Shown: positions 1-9,309, counted from the stretch's first letter. The stretch is 64,000 nt of DNA from Xanthobacter agilis (GCF_021730435.1 NZ_JABWGX010000013.1:1-64000); one strand, 5' to 3'. Notes: a model not told the origin generated them from the letters alone. Numbers and translations are program-made.

Positions 1-92
1 GCCCACTGCTCTTCGTTCAACCAGAACAACCGGCTCATGGCGAATCATCCTCCCATGAGCCAATTGAATCATTATTCAGCCGTTGAGTTTAG
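1..92. other. Foreign segment interrupting terL (right end only)
   Basis: The 92 bases before the terminase homology do not continue the ATPase domain in any frame. They hold a perfect 9-bp inverted repeat (GGCTCATGG at 32-40, CCATGAGCC at 53-61, 12-nt loop). Frame 1 is open from the window edge to a TAG at 97-99, exactly at the junction. This could be the 3' end of an intron carrying an ORF, an insertion element or a rearranged terminase; the window is too short to decide. Confidence 0.45.
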
Positions 93-1055
93 ACCCTAGA
101 CCTCGGGATCATCGACGACCCGATAAAGGGACGTGAAGAGGCAAACAGCGAGACGATCCGAGAAAAGACGTGGGACTGGTTCAACGACGACTTCTTCACA
201 CGCTTTTCTGAACACGCCGGGCTGCTGTTCATTCTCACTCGTTGGCACATCGACGACCCTGCCGGACGCCTGATAGAAGCGAACCCCTCCGTAAAGGTCC
301 TCAGGTATCCCGCCATTGCCGAGGTGGATGAAGCCCACCGGAGGGCAGGGGAACCGCTGTTCCCGGAGCACAAGAGCCTCGGTTTTTTGATGGATCGCCG
401 GGCGCAGATGACGCCCGCGAGCTGGGAGGCCCTATACCAGCAAAACCCCATTGTCGCTGGCGGCAACCTGTTCAAATCGGAATGGTTCCTGGAGCACGAC
501 GAGCCACCTCGGATGAAGTGGCGCGCGATCTACGTGGACACGGCGCAGAAGACCAGGGAACGGAACGACTACAGCGTCTTTGAGCATTGGGGCCAAGGCA
601 TGGACGGGAAGGCTTATCTCTTGAGCCTGACCCGAGGCAGGTTTGAGGCCCCTGAGCTGGAGGCCACGGCTATCCGTCTATGGAGTGAAGCCGCCAAGCT
701 CGACCGGGACCGATGGGGCGCGCTCCGCAAGATGGCGGTCGAAGACAAGGTCTCTGGGACTGGTCTCATCCAGGGCCTGCGGCGCAAGGCCATCCCTGTC
801 GTCCCGATCCAGCGGGACAAGGACAAATTCACACGAGCCCAAGACATCGTCCCATCGGTGGCATCAGGGCTCGTGAGCATCCCCAAAACGGCACCGTGGA
901 AGAAGGACTTCATGAGCGAAATTCTGTCCTTCCCCGATGGCGCGCATGATGACCAAGTGGACCCATTCATGGACGCCATTTCCGACATGTGCGGCGCCCC
1001 GCAGCTCATCATCCCCGATGGGGCTCTGGCGCGCTCGCGAGGATTCCGCCTGTGA
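93..1055 (+). CDS. terL: Phage terminase large subunit, 3' part (5' end interrupted)
   Basis: Motor and nuclease subunit that packages phage DNA into proheads. Recognisable terminase sequence starts right after a TAG at 90-92 with LGIIDDP, the Walker B region, followed by a TRWH motif near 260. The C-terminal RNase H-like nuclease follows, with acidic residues in IYVDTAQ, VEDKVSGTG and HDDQVDPFMDA. The N-terminal part with the Walker A motif is absent: upstream sequence in this frame has stops at 84 and 90 and does not resemble a terminase. Without that interruption the gene would extend left of the window. An ATG at 324 could start a nuclease-only fragment. The stop overlaps the portal start by GTGA. 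Either a pseudogene fragment or the downstream exon of an interrupted gene; the nuclease identity is firm. Confidence 0.85.
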   Translation, partial: TLDLGIIDDPIKGREEANSETIREKTWDWFNDDFFTRFSEHAGLLFILTRWHIDDPAGRLIEANPSVKVLRYPAIAEVDEAHRRAGEPLFPEHKSLGFLMDRRAQMTPASWEALYQQNPIVAGGNLFKSEWFLEHDEPPRMKWRAIYVDTAQKTRERNDYSVFEHWGQGMDGKAYLLSLTRGRFEAPELEATAIRLWSEAAKLDRDRWGALRKMAVEDKVSGTGLIQGLRRKAIPVVPIQRDKDKFTRAQDIVPSVASGLVSIPKTAPWKKDFMSEILSFPDGAHDDQVDPFMDAISDMCGAPQLIIPDGALARSRGFRL

Positions 1056-4000
1056 CGGAGGCGCAAGAGAAGCGCCGGGAGCGGAACCGGCGCTATTACG
1101 AAAATCAGAAGGCGAAGAAAGAAGCCGGCCGGTCCGTGCGCATTGGAGACGTGGCACTCGCGCGATCCAGGCAGAAGCCGGCCCGGATTGTCACGGACAT
1201 CTTCGCCCCTTATGCCCCGCCGGCAAGCGTCGGCAAAGGCATGGCCCTAGACAGCTCCTATCAGGACACGCTTGGATGGGCATCCGGGGGGTTGACGCAG
1301 GACACTGGGAGCACCGGGTTCCTGGGCTACCCCGTCCTTTCTGAGCTTGCCCAGCGTCCGGAGTACCGCCGCATTTCTGAGATCCTCGCGATGGAAATGA
1401 CGCGTGGATGGGTGCGCTTGAAGGCGGACGGCGACGAGGATAAGTCCGACAAGATCAAGTCTCTTGAAGAGGCCATGGGCCGGCTGCATGTGCGGGACGT
1501 CTTCCGCGAGGCAGTCGAGCAGGATGGCTTCTTCGGTCGTGGGCACATCTACCTTGACTTTGGGGTGACGGACGACCGCGAAGAGCTGCGCCAATCCGTG
1601 GGAGACGGCTGGAACGACATCAGCCGCCTCAAGGTCAGTAAGGGGTCTTTGCGCCGGCTCCGAGCGGTTGAAGCTGTCTGGTGCTACCCCAACGACTACA
1701 ACAGCTTCGACCCTCTTCGTCCGGATTGGTTCAAGCCCACGACGTGGATGGTGCAGGGCAAGGAGGTTCATTCCTCCCGCCTCCTGACCATCATCGGGCG
1801 AGAAGTCCCGGATCTCTTGAAGCCGGCCTATTCATTCGGTGGGCTGTCGCTGTCGCAGATGGCGAAGCCGTATGTAGACAACTGGCTGCGCACCCGACAA
1901 TCGGTGGCAGACCTCATTTCGTCGTTCTCGGTCTTCGTCCTCAAGACGAACCTTTCCGACAAGCTGTCGATGGACCCGAATGGGGACGCTTTGTTCGCCC
2001 GCGCGGACTTCTTCAACAACATGCGGGACAACCGTGGGCTCATGCTCACGGACAAGGAGCTTGAGGACTTCGCCAACGTCTCCACGAGCCTGAGCACCCT
2101 CGACGCGCTCCAGGCCCAGACCCAGGAGCACATGGCCTCCGTTTCGGGCATCCCGCTGGTGAAGCTCCTGGGCATCCAGCCGGCGGGCCTCAACGCCTCG
2201 TCCGAAGGCGAGCTGGAGTGTTTCTACACCTGGATCAACGCGCTCCAGGAGTCGATGCTGAGCGAGCCGCTCCGCACCGTTCTCGGGTTCATCCAGCTCT
2301 CCCTGTTCGGGGAGGTTGACCCTGCCATCACCTTCTCGTGGGAGCCGCTGAAGCAGGTCACGGAGAAGGAAGCCGCGGAGATCCGCAAGATCAACGCGGA
2401 GACAGGGCAGGTGCTCATCGCCGGAAAGGTCATTTCTCCGGAGGAGGAGCGCCAGCGCATCGCTTCGGATGACGACTCGATCTACGACAGCATCGATGTG
2501 GCCGCCGCACCGGCGGACCGCCTGACGCCAGTTGAAAAAGCGACGGTCGCGGTTGGCCTCACCGGGGCTATCGTCCAGGCGGAAAGCTCCGGGCTGGTGG
2601 ATACGCCCCTCGCAATGGAGGAGCTGCGTAAGCTGTCCCAAGCGACCGGAGTGTGGACGTCCATCACCGAAATGGATGTGGTCGAAGCGAAGCTTGCCCC
2701 GCCGCCGCCTGAACCAGACTTCGCGCCCCCGACCCCAGGAGGCGAAAAACAGACCCGGCCCCCTTTTGAAGGCGGGCAGGACGAGGGCTTCAGCGAAGAA
2801 GACCATCCGCGTGATGACGATGGGCGGTTTTCCGGTGGGGCCGGTGGGGCGTCCCATGGGGACAATGACGAGGACGACGTGGATGGCGCCCCTCCGCCTC
2901 CATCCACGCTTTCACCTTCGGAGCGGGCGGCATCCGTCGCGGCAGCTCTTGGGGACCACGCTGACCCATATTCCGCCCTACAAAACGCTATAGGCGATGA
3001 CCTGAGCGACGTGCTCTCGGACCAGGAGCGCGATCTGCACCGCGCCGCGCTGTTCGAGGCGCGGAACGCCCCGCTTGAGGAGAAGGTCGCTCGCGGGGCG
3101 ACCATGGTCTTGGACGACTATGCCCCCATAGATCTGAGCGACCGGGATGTGGAGAAGTTGGACCGCTTCGTCGGCGCCCGCTTCACGCAGGATGATATGC
3201 GTGATGTCATCGGCACCCCACTGGCGTCTGTCGCTGAACGCCACGCAGATGAGCTGAAGGCATTGGCCCCGGCCTTCCGTGATCGCTTAGGGGGATGGGG
3301 GGAGGGGTACACTGGCAAGACGAGCCCGTGGGACCAGGACGATTGGGCGTCCGACCAATGGGCGAAGCACGAAGACGACGAGGATTACGCCGGGCCGACA
3401 CCGGAAGAAGCTGAGGCCGCCCGCCGTAAGGTGGAGGACCAGTGGTTCGCGAAGACCTTTGGCGACGACCTCTCGCTGGGTCTCAAGGAGGCGATGGCCC
3501 GTTTGGTTCGCCCTTATGAGGTGCCCCCGGAGGCGTTCTTGGCGGACCTCCGGCAGATGGTCTCCGGGCTGTCTGGAGCGGACGCGAAATCCAGGATGGG
3601 AGCGCCCTTCTTCGACACCCTCGCGGGGATGCGCAGCGTGACGCGGGCGGATCTGGAGCGCGTGCGAGATGAGGGGGGTGAGGAAAGCAATCTCGCCCGC
3701 TATGCCCGCCTTGTCACATCCTCCCCCGCTGAGGCTGCGCGTGTCGCCCCGAAGCTGACGGAGCGCCTTTCGGCCTATCTGGAGCGGGCGCGCAAGGAGG
3801 GCGCCTCCCGCCCTTTTGATGGCGGCATGGACGCCGAGTGGGAAGAGAGCGATCATCCGCGCGATGACGCAGGCAAGTTTGCGGCCGGCGGCTCTGGCGG
3901 TGGAGGCAAGGTGAAGACGCAGGCTGAAACCTCCGCGGCGAACCCGCGCACCGATGGTGTCCCGCGCGAGGCGGGAGAGGTGGTCTCTTCCTTCACCAGC

Positions 4001-4723
4001 GACGCTGAAATGAAGGCCCACCCCGCCTATGCCGCAGCGAAGGCGGGCGATCCGGACGCGGCTGTGGAGATCGTGCGGGATCTCATGAAGCCAGAGGTGA
4101 TCGCTAAGGCGGGCAAGAGGTTCGGCCCGGACGCCGTTTATGCTCCAGTCCTCGCCGTCGAGGCGACAGGACGGAACAAGATCCCGGTCATGATGGCCGC
4201 CCGCCTAGCCGAAGAGACCGGGGCTCAGGCAGACGCTTTGGTTGTGCAGTCGGTGAGGGCTTTTCACACCGGCGCGAAGGCCATGGACCGCATGATCTCC
4301 CGCCCGCTGTTCGAGGGCGAGGTGAAGGCTGGCGCCCAGTATGTGATCGTAGACGACGTGACGGTCATGGGTGCGACGGTGGCGGAGATGGCGCACCATA
4401 TCCGGGCCGGCGGCGGTGAGGTGGCGGGCGTGGTCGCTCTTGTGAATGCGGGCCGATCCGGTAAAATGGCGGCCGAACCGCATCGTATCCGCGAGATTGA
4501 AAGGAGGTTCGGTGATGTCGTCCGAAAAGAACTCCACATCGAGCCCCGCGCTCTCACCGCGGACGAAGCCCAGTTCCTTCTCAACTTCCGAGATGCTGGC
4601 GCCCTCCGAGATCGAATCGCTTCGGCGCGAGATGAGCGAAGCGCTCGTCTACGGTCGAAAGATGTTCGCGGCGCCGAAGGCGAAGGAAGCCGACAAGGCG
4701 GCCTGACCGGGAAGGGGGCGTGA
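1052..4723 (+). CDS. Portal protein (DUF1073-like) fused to a phosphoribosyltransferase-like domain
   Basis: About 1223 residues, more than twice a normal portal. The GTG start at 1052 overlaps the terL stop. Residues about 60-480 are the portal domain, which forms the ring at the DNA-entry vertex. A proline-rich linker follows, then HPRDDDGRF near 584, a helical region I do not recognise, and a second related motif HPRDDAGKF near 934. Each motif is followed by a Gly/Ser-rich hinge. Residues about 970-1170 look like a PRPP-binding phosphoribosyltransferase: VIVDDVTVMGAT near 1097-1108 matches the conserved VDDvxxTGaT loop. The frame is open throughout, so the fusion is real in this sequence. 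Extra enzymatic domains on portal and minor head proteins may be carried in the virion as effectors; that role is inference. Confidence 0.85.
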   Translation: MTEAQEKRRERNRRYYENQKAKKEAGRSVRIGDVALARSRQKPARIVTDIFAPYAPPASVGKGMALDSSYQDTLGWASGGLTQDTGSTGFLGYPVLSELAQRPEYRRISEILAMEMTRGWVRLKADGDEDKSDKIKSLEEAMGRLHVRDVFREAVEQDGFFGRGHIYLDFGVTDDREELRQSVGDGWNDISRLKVSKGSLRRLRAVEAVWCYPNDYNSFDPLRPDWFKPTTWMVQGKEVHSSRLLTIIGREVPDLLKPAYSFGGLSLSQMAKPYVDNWLRTRQSVADLISSFSVFVLKTNLSDKLSMDPNGDALFARADFFNNMRDNRGLMLTDKELEDFANVSTSLSTLDALQAQTQEHMASVSGIPLVKLLGIQPAGLNASSEGELECFYTWINALQESMLSEPLRTVLGFIQLSLFGEVDPAITFSWEPLKQVTEKEAAEIRKINAETGQVLIAGKVISPEEERQRIASDDDSIYDSIDVAAAPADRLTPVEKATVAVGLTGAIVQAESSGLVDTPLAMEELRKLSQATGVWTSITEMDVVEAKLAPPPPEPDFAPPTPGGEKQTRPPFEGGQDEGFSEEDHPRDDDGRFSGGAGGASHGDNDEDDVDGAPPPPSTLSPSERAASVAAALGDHADPYSALQNAIGDDLSDVLSDQERDLHRAALFEARNAPLEEKVARGATMVLDDYAPIDLSDRDVEKLDRFVGARFTQDDMRDVIGTPLASVAERHADELKALAPAFRDRLGGWGEGYTGKTSPWDQDDWASDQWAKHEDDEDYAGPTPEEAEAARRKVEDQWFAKTFGDDLSLGLKEAMARLVRPYEVPPEAFLADLRQMVSGLSGADAKSRMGAPFFDTLAGMRSVTRADLERVRDEGGEESNLARYARLVTSSPAEAARVAPKLTERLSAYLERARKEGASRPFDGGMDAEWEESDHPRDDAGKFAAGGSGGGGKVKTQAETSAANPRTDGVPREAGEVVSSFTSDAEMKAHPAYAAAKAGDPDAAVEIVRDLMKPEVIAKAGKRFGPDAVYAPVLAVEATGRNKIPVMMAARLAEETGAQADALVVQSVRAFHTGAKAMDRMISRPLFEGEVKAGAQYVIVDDVTVMGATVAEMAHHIRAGGGEVAGVVALVNAGRSGKMAAEPHRIREIERRFGDVVRKELHIEPRALTADEAQFLLNFRDAGALRDRIASARDERSARLRSKDVRGAEGEGSRQGGLTGKGA
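4515..4706 (+). CDS. Small protein nested in the 3' end of the portal gene
   Basis: A 63-residue frame lies wholly inside the portal-PRTase gene in another frame. Its ATG at 4515 is preceded by AAGGAGG at 4501-4507, a better Shine-Dalgarno than that of the portal itself. The product is hydrophilic, with a Ser/Pro-rich start and a helical SEIESLRREMSEAL segment, ending in a Lys/Ala-rich tail. No family recognised. It might partner the PRTase domain or be a head accessory protein; function unknown. Confidence 0.55.
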   Translation: MSSEKNSTSSPALSPRTKPSSFSTSEMLAPSEIESLRREMSEALVYGRKMFAAPKAKEADKAA

Positions 4724-5551
4724 ATGCTCCCCGCCCTGGAACTCGCATTCGACAAAGCCAAGCCGAAGACCCCCGAGCAAAAGGCATTCAAGCGCTCCAG
4801 GGTCACGGAGAATCGGTACGTGAAGACGCTGCGTTCCGTGGCGCTGCATGTCCAATCCATCGTCGATGCGTTCAATCCCACGCCAGTCGACCCGGAAGAG
4901 CCTGTCGACCCTGCTCTGACGGCACAGATTGAGACGGCGCTCAACCGCTATGCGCAGCAGCTTGACGATTGGGCCTTCGCCGTCGCGGACCGGATGGTCA
5001 AGGAGGTCGCGGCGCGGGACGAAAGCTCATGGTTTGAGGTGTCCCGCAAGATGGGCCGGGCTCTGCGCAAGGAAATTGCGGAGGCGCCCACGGGCCGGGT
5101 GATGCGCGAGCGCCTGGAGGCGCAAACGGCACTCATCACCTCCATCCCGAGGGAGGCGGCAGAGCGAGTCCGCAAGCTGACCCTGGAAGGCATTGTGCAG
5201 GGCACCCGGCCGGCGCAGGTCGCCGAGGAGATCATGCGTTCTGGTGAGGTTGCGGAGAGTCGGGCCATGCTCATCGCCCGGACCGAGGTGAGCCGGACGG
5301 CCACGGAGCTGACGCGGGCGCGGGCGGAACACATCGGGTCGCCGGGCTATTTCTGGCGCACGTCAGGCGACACCGACGTGCGCGAAGATCACAAGATCCT
5401 CGAGGGGCAATTCATCCCGTGGAACAGCCCGCCTATCGCGGACCGCCGCACCGGAGCGCGGGCGCATGCGGGGTGTATCTATCGGTGCAGGTGCTGGCCC
5501 GAGGTCGTTATTCCTGGGGTTCACGACCTATCGAAGTTCCGCGTGGATTGA
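4724..5551 (+). CDS. Minor head protein, Mu gpF / SPP1 gp7-like
   Basis: 275 residues, starting directly at the portal stop (TGAATG). The C-terminal half carries the family signature: IARTEVSRTATEL, followed by SGDTDVREDH, a tryptophan-containing strand, and a Cys/His-rich end (GCIYRCRCWPEV). Members bind the portal or a few copies of the prohead and are needed for infectious particles. The helical N-terminal half is more variable. Position between portal and protease is the usual one. Confidence 0.85.
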   Translation: MLPALELAFDKAKPKTPEQKAFKRSRVTENRYVKTLRSVALHVQSIVDAFNPTPVDPEEPVDPALTAQIETALNRYAQQLDDWAFAVADRMVKEVAARDESSWFEVSRKMGRALRKEIAEAPTGRVMRERLEAQTALITSIPREAAERVRKLTLEGIVQGTRPAQVAEEIMRSGEVAESRAMLIARTEVSRTATELTRARAEHIGSPGYFWRTSGDTDVREDHKILEGQFIPWNSPPIADRRTGARAHAGCIYRCRCWPEVVIPGVHDLSKFRVD

Positions 5552-5789
5552 TGGCCAAAAGTTCGGCCTCAAGCTCATCGATACGCTTCACCAGCCGCTC
5601 AATGCAGTCTGCGGCGTCCCATTGCAGGGCGTCCTCAATGCGGTGCTTCTTGGCTAGGCCCAGCCTGAAGGCAGCCTCTGGCATGTCCTCGTTCAGCTCG
5701 TCTGTTTCATCCTGAGCGGCTTCTCGGAGCATTTCGACGAGGTCTTCCGGCGGTAGGGGTGGCAATCCATCAGTCGCGGGCTTCTGCAT
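5508..5789 (-). CDS. Small acidic protein, opposite strand within head operon
   Basis: A 93-residue frame on the minus strand between the minor head and protease genes, overlapping the end of the former by 44 bp. The start is fixed by a strong AGGAGG 7 bases upstream of the ATG at 5789. The product is acidic with a C-terminal coiled-coil-like stretch (CIERLVKRIDELEAELL), a pattern common in small phage proteins of unknown role. Its orientation against the head operon marks it as a moron-type insertion or an antisense regulator. Identity of any partner unknown. Confidence 0.6.
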   Translation of the reverse strand: MQKPATDGLPPLPPEDLVEMLREAAQDETDELNEDMPEAAFRLGLAKKHRIEDALQWDAADCIERLVKRIDELEAELLAINPRGTSIGREPQE

Positions 5790-5847
5790 TCGTCCTCCTT
5801 GCGCGCCGGGGAGGGACGATAGCCCATTTCTCACGAGGTTCAATGGC

Positions 5848-7170
5848 ATGAGCGGTGAGGTATACGCCTTCGACCGAGCATCCGTGCGCGCCTACGATGC
5901 AGACGGCCGGCTCCATGTGGAGCTGACGCCGATCAGCAAGGCCAACGTCTGCCCCTACTACGGGAAGGAAATCCCGGACTTCGAAGCCCTCGGGCTCGAC
6001 CCGGACAAGGTCTATCAGCTCTACCGCGATCCGGATGAGCTGGAGAAGGCCGCCCCAAGCTTCAACAACTTGCCGCTGCTCTCCCGGCATGTGCCAGTGA
6101 CGGCGGACAGCCACCAGCCCGACCTGGTGGTGGGCTCCACCGGCACCGATGCCGTGTTCGAGGCGCCATACCTGAAAAACAGCCTCGTTATCTGGGCACG
6201 CGACGCCATCGGCGGCGTGGAGAGCAGTGCCCAAAAAGAACTGTCCTGCGCCTATCGCTACCGCGCCGATATGACCCCCGGAGAAATCGACGGGGAAGCA
6301 TACGACGGAGTGATGCGGGACATCATTGGAAATCATCTTGCAATCGTTTCCGAGGGCCGCGCCGGGCCTGATGTTGTAGTCGGCGACTCCAAGGAGAACT
6401 CACCTATGGCCAAGACTGTGCTGTCGCGCAAGGCCGTGCTCACGCAGGGGGCCGTGGCGGCATTCCTTGCGCCGAAGCTCGCTGCCGACGAAAAGATTGA
6501 TATCGCCCCGGCTTTTGTCGGTGTGACCGCGAAGAATTACACGCATAAGAAGCCGTCCATCATCGCCGAAATCACCAAGCGTGTGTCCGGCAAGCTGGCG
6601 CAGGATGCCGACCTGGAAAACCTTCCGGGTGTGCTCGACAGCCTCGACAACATGACCCCGGAAGAGGAGCCAGCTCCGCTGCTTTCCGATCCGGTGAAGG
6701 ACGCGGACCCGGTGGACCCCATCGCGGCCCTGTCCGCGAAGATGGATGCGATGATCGAAGCCATCGGCAAGCTCACGAAGGCGGAATCTGCCGAAGCGCC
6801 GGCCGCCCTCGACGAAGACCCTGACACGGAGGAAGACCCGGTGGACAAGCCCGCCATGGACGCGGCCATCACCGCCGCAGTGAAAGCCGAGCGCGCCCAT
6901 GCGCAGGCGATCCGAGAAGCCGAGAAGGCGATCCGCCCCTATGTGGGCGAGCTGGCCATCGCTCAGGACAGCGCCGACAGCGTCTACAAGTCGGCGCTCG
7001 AAATGCTGGGTGTGGATGTGACCGGCGTTCACCCGTCCGCCTATCCCGTGATCCTGCATCACCAGCCCAAGCCCGGCGCCGCCCGAAAGCCCGCCGTTGC
7101 CCAGGATTCCGCGGTCGCGAAGGGCTTCGCGGATCGTTATCCGGGCCTCGCCCCCGTCCGCATCATCTGA
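5848..7170 (+). CDS. Prohead protease / scaffold fusion (DUF2213)
   Basis: 440 residues. Residues 1-185 match the DUF2213 prohead protease-like domain ([45 protein letters not shown]). The remainder is acidic, Pro/Ala/Asp-rich and helical, as expected of a scaffold. By analogy with known protease-scaffold fusions it would drive prohead assembly and be cleaved away. It lies immediately before the cement and capsid genes. The protease active site cannot be assigned with certainty from sequence alone. Confidence 0.85.
   Translation: MSGEVYAFDRASVRAYDADGRLHVELTPISKANVCPYYGKEIPDFEALGLDPDKVYQLYRDPDELEKAAPSFNNLPLLSRHVPVTADSHQPDLVVGSTGTDAVFEAPYLKNSLVIWARDAIGGVESSAQKELSCAYRYRADMTPGEIDGEAYDGVMRDIIGNHLAIVSEGRAGPDVVVGDSKENSPMAKTVLSRKAVLTQGAVAAFLAPKLAADEKIDIAPAFVGVTAKNYTHKKPSIIAEITKRVSGKLAQDADLENLPGVLDSLDNMTPEEEPAPLLSDPVKDADPVDPIAALSAKMDAMIEAIGKLTKAESAEAPAALDEDPDTEEDPVDKPAMDAAITAAVKAERAHAQAIREAEKAIRPYVGELAIAQDSADSVYKSALEMLGVDVTGVHPSAYPVILHHQPKPGAARKPAVAQDSAVAKGFADRYPGLAPVRII
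6406..7170 (+). CDS. Internal start for a separate scaffold protein
   Basis: In frame inside the DUF2213 gene, an ATG at 6406 (MAKTVLSRK) follows AAGGAG at 6391-6396 with 9-nt spacing, at the boundary between the protease and scaffold-like parts. This would yield a free 254-residue scaffold, as lambda C/Nu3 and related phages do. The signal is visible; its use is inferred. Confidence 0.5.
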   Translation: MAKTVLSRKAVLTQGAVAAFLAPKLAADEKIDIAPAFVGVTAKNYTHKKPSIIAEITKRVSGKLAQDADLENLPGVLDSLDNMTPEEEPAPLLSDPVKDADPVDPIAALSAKMDAMIEAIGKLTKAESAEAPAALDEDPDTEEDPVDKPAMDAAITAAVKAERAHAQAIREAEKAIRPYVGELAIAQDSADSVYKSALEMLGVDVTGVHPSAYPVILHHQPKPGAARKPAVAQDSAVAKGFADRYPGLAPVRII

Positions 7171-7186
7171 GCCAGGAGAAATCACC

Positions 7187-8128
7187 ATGGCCAACTTTCA
7201 AACCCAGGTGAACGTCGCCCAGGCTCCGGCCGTCGCGGGCGACTTCGCCTCCACCAATCCGCGTGCATCCGTCCTCGCTGGCCCCGGCGGTCTTGTCGCC
7301 GGTGTCGGCGGCGCCACCATCGGCCGGTTCGCGTGGCTCTCCTATGGGACGGACGATGCGGACGGCGCCCCGGCGGCGGTGTTCAACACCGGCCTGGGAG
7401 CCCCCGCCGGCATCATCCCCCGTGAGCAGCAGGCGCTTTTTACGACCTATCTCCAGGAGGCGGGCGTGGTCGTTCCCGCCGGCTTCCCGATCACGGTCCT
7501 GTCGTCCGCTGATCTGTGGGTGAAAAACGAGGGCTCGACTACGGCCCGCCCCGGACAGGTGGCCTATGCCGATCTGTCCAACGGAGCCGCCTCCTTCGCG
7601 GTCACGGGGTCGGCCGCGACGGCAAGCGTTACCGGCGCCATCGCTGCCAGCACCGCGTCCGTCACTGGATCGATCACGGACAATGTGCTGACTGTCACCG
7701 TGGTGTCGTCCGGCTCCATCGTGCCCGGCGGCACCCTGTCCGGCACCAATGTGGCGTCCGGCACCAAGGTGGTGTCGCAGCTCTCCGGCACCTCTGGTGG
7801 CGTCGGTACTTATGCTGTCGATCTCGCGGGGCAGACGGTGGAGTCCACCACCATCTCGGAGACCTACGGCACCCTGACCGTGTCCGCTGTGTCGTCCGGC
7901 ACTCTGAAGGTGGGCGCTGTCCTGTCTGGATCCGGCGTGACCTCCGGCACCACGATCACCGCCCTGGGTACGGGCACCGGCGGCACCGGCACCTACATCG
8001 TGTCGCCCACGCAGACCGCATCCAGCACCACCGTCACCGCCACCTCCAATGTGGAGACGCGGTGGATCGCCCGATCGACCGCCGCCGCTGGCGAGCTGGT
8101 CAAGATCAGCACCCACTCGCTCGGCTAA
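7187..8128 (+). CDS. Capsid cement/decoration protein with repeated beta domains
   Basis: 313 residues, start chosen at ATG 7187 behind CAGGAGAA. Residues 1-140 resemble the structural cement (Gp24-like, DUF2190-type) proteins placed before capsid genes ([34 protein letters not shown]). Residues about 155-295 hold two degenerate copies of a Ser/Thr/Gly/Val-rich beta repeat ([19 protein letters not shown] and [19 protein letters not shown]). Such surface-displayed repeats may bind host or environmental surfaces. The repeats look like a later insertion into a smaller cement protein. Confidence 0.8.
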   Translation: MANFQTQVNVAQAPAVAGDFASTNPRASVLAGPGGLVAGVGGATIGRFAWLSYGTDDADGAPAAVFNTGLGAPAGIIPREQQALFTTYLQEAGVVVPAGFPITVLSSADLWVKNEGSTTARPGQVAYADLSNGAASFAVTGSAATASVTGAIAASTASVTGSITDNVLTVTVVSSGSIVPGGTLSGTNVASGTKVVSQLSGTSGGVGTYAVDLAGQTVESTTISETYGTLTVSAVSSGTLKVGAVLSGSGVTSGTTITALGTGTGGTGTYIVSPTQTASSTTVTATSNVETRWIARSTAAAGELVKISTHSLG

Positions 8129-8139
8129 GGAGCACACAC

Positions 8140-9243
8140 ATGACCTTCCACAATTTTCAGGACGCGAAGGCCGCGTGGGCTTTCGACGCCGCGCGCTTCG
8201 CGGAGGCCGGCGCCGTCCTTCCCGACGTCATGACCTATGTGACTGAGGAGGCCAAGCGCGACTTCACCCTCGCCATAGATGCCCAGCCGACGCTGAGCAC
8301 CAGTCCGAACGGCGGCATCCCCGCCTTCCTCACCACCATGGTGGACCCGCAGGTCTTCAAAATCCTGTTCGCCCCCACCAAGGCAGCGGAGATCCTGGGA
8401 GAGGTCCGAAAGGGCTCCTGGCTCGACCAGACCGCGATGTTCCCGGTGGTGGAGCACGACGGTGAGGTGTCGAGCTATGGGGACCATTCCGAGAACGGGC
8501 GGTCCGGCGCCAATACCGCCTTCCCGCAGCGGCAGAGTTATCTCTACCAGACCATCGTCGAGTACGGGGAGCTGGAACTGGAGCGGGCCGGCCTCGCGAA
8601 GATCAACTTCGTGAGCGAGCTGGACGCGGCGGCGGCCAACAACATGAACCGCTTCCAGAACCTCAGCTACTTCTTCGGGGTGTCGGGCCTGGAGAATTAC
8701 GGCATCCTGAACGACCCGAACCTGTCTGCCAGCCTCACCCCGTCCACCAAGGCGTCCCCGGCCTCTGGGAACACCTGGTTCAACAACAACGCGCCGAACT
8801 GCACCGCCAACGAGGTCTATAACGACATCCTGGCGCTGTTCACCCAGCTCGTGGCGCAGACTGGCGGCCTGGTGGATGCCTCGACGCCCATGGTGCTGGC
8901 TATGTCGCCCGCCTGCGAGGTGGCACTGTCCTTCACCAATTCGTTCGGCATCACCGCGGAGAAGATCCTCAAGCAGTCCTATCCGAACATCAAGGTCGTG
9001 ACTGCCGTTCAGTACGGCGTCAAGAGCACCTCCAATCCGAATGGCGTCGTGGGCGGCAATCTCATGCAGCTCATTGCAACTTCCGTCGAGGGGCAGGAGA
9101 CCGGATATTGCGCGTTCAATGAGAAGATGCGCGCGCATTCGATCATCCGCCAGCTTTCGAGCTATCGCCAGAAGCGCACCGGCGGCACCTGGGGAGCGGT
9201 CATCCGCCAGCCCATGGCCATCGCATCCATGCTCGGCATCTGA
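8140..9243 (+). CDS. Major capsid protein (DUF2184 family)
   Basis: 367 residues starting at ATG 8140, 7 nt behind AAGGAG. The sequence fits the DUF2184 major capsid family: an N-terminal arm with a DAKAAWAFDAARFAEAGAVL segment, then QSYLYQTIVEYGELELERAGLA and the C-terminal RTGGTWGAVIRQP region. Size and position after the cement gene fit. It forms the HK97-fold shell. Confidence 0.88.
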   Translation: MTFHNFQDAKAAWAFDAARFAEAGAVLPDVMTYVTEEAKRDFTLAIDAQPTLSTSPNGGIPAFLTTMVDPQVFKILFAPTKAAEILGEVRKGSWLDQTAMFPVVEHDGEVSSYGDHSENGRSGANTAFPQRQSYLYQTIVEYGELELERAGLAKINFVSELDAAAANNMNRFQNLSYFFGVSGLENYGILNDPNLSASLTPSTKASPASGNTWFNNNAPNCTANEVYNDILALFTQLVAQTGGLVDASTPMVLAMSPACEVALSFTNSFGITAEKILKQSYPNIKVVTAVQYGVKSTSNPNGVVGGNLMQLIATSVEGQETGYCAFNEKMRAHSIIRQLSSYRQKRTGGTWGAVIRQPMAIASMLGI

Positions 9244-9309
9244 AGCATCCATCTCTCCCGCAACACGGCCGGCCGGGCATCCCGAGCTGGCCTTTCTTTT
9301 GGAGGCCCC

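Noticed and set aside
1-99. Intein in the terminase
   Set aside because: The terminase frame contains TGA and TAG just before the homology, so an in-frame intein cannot be joined here.
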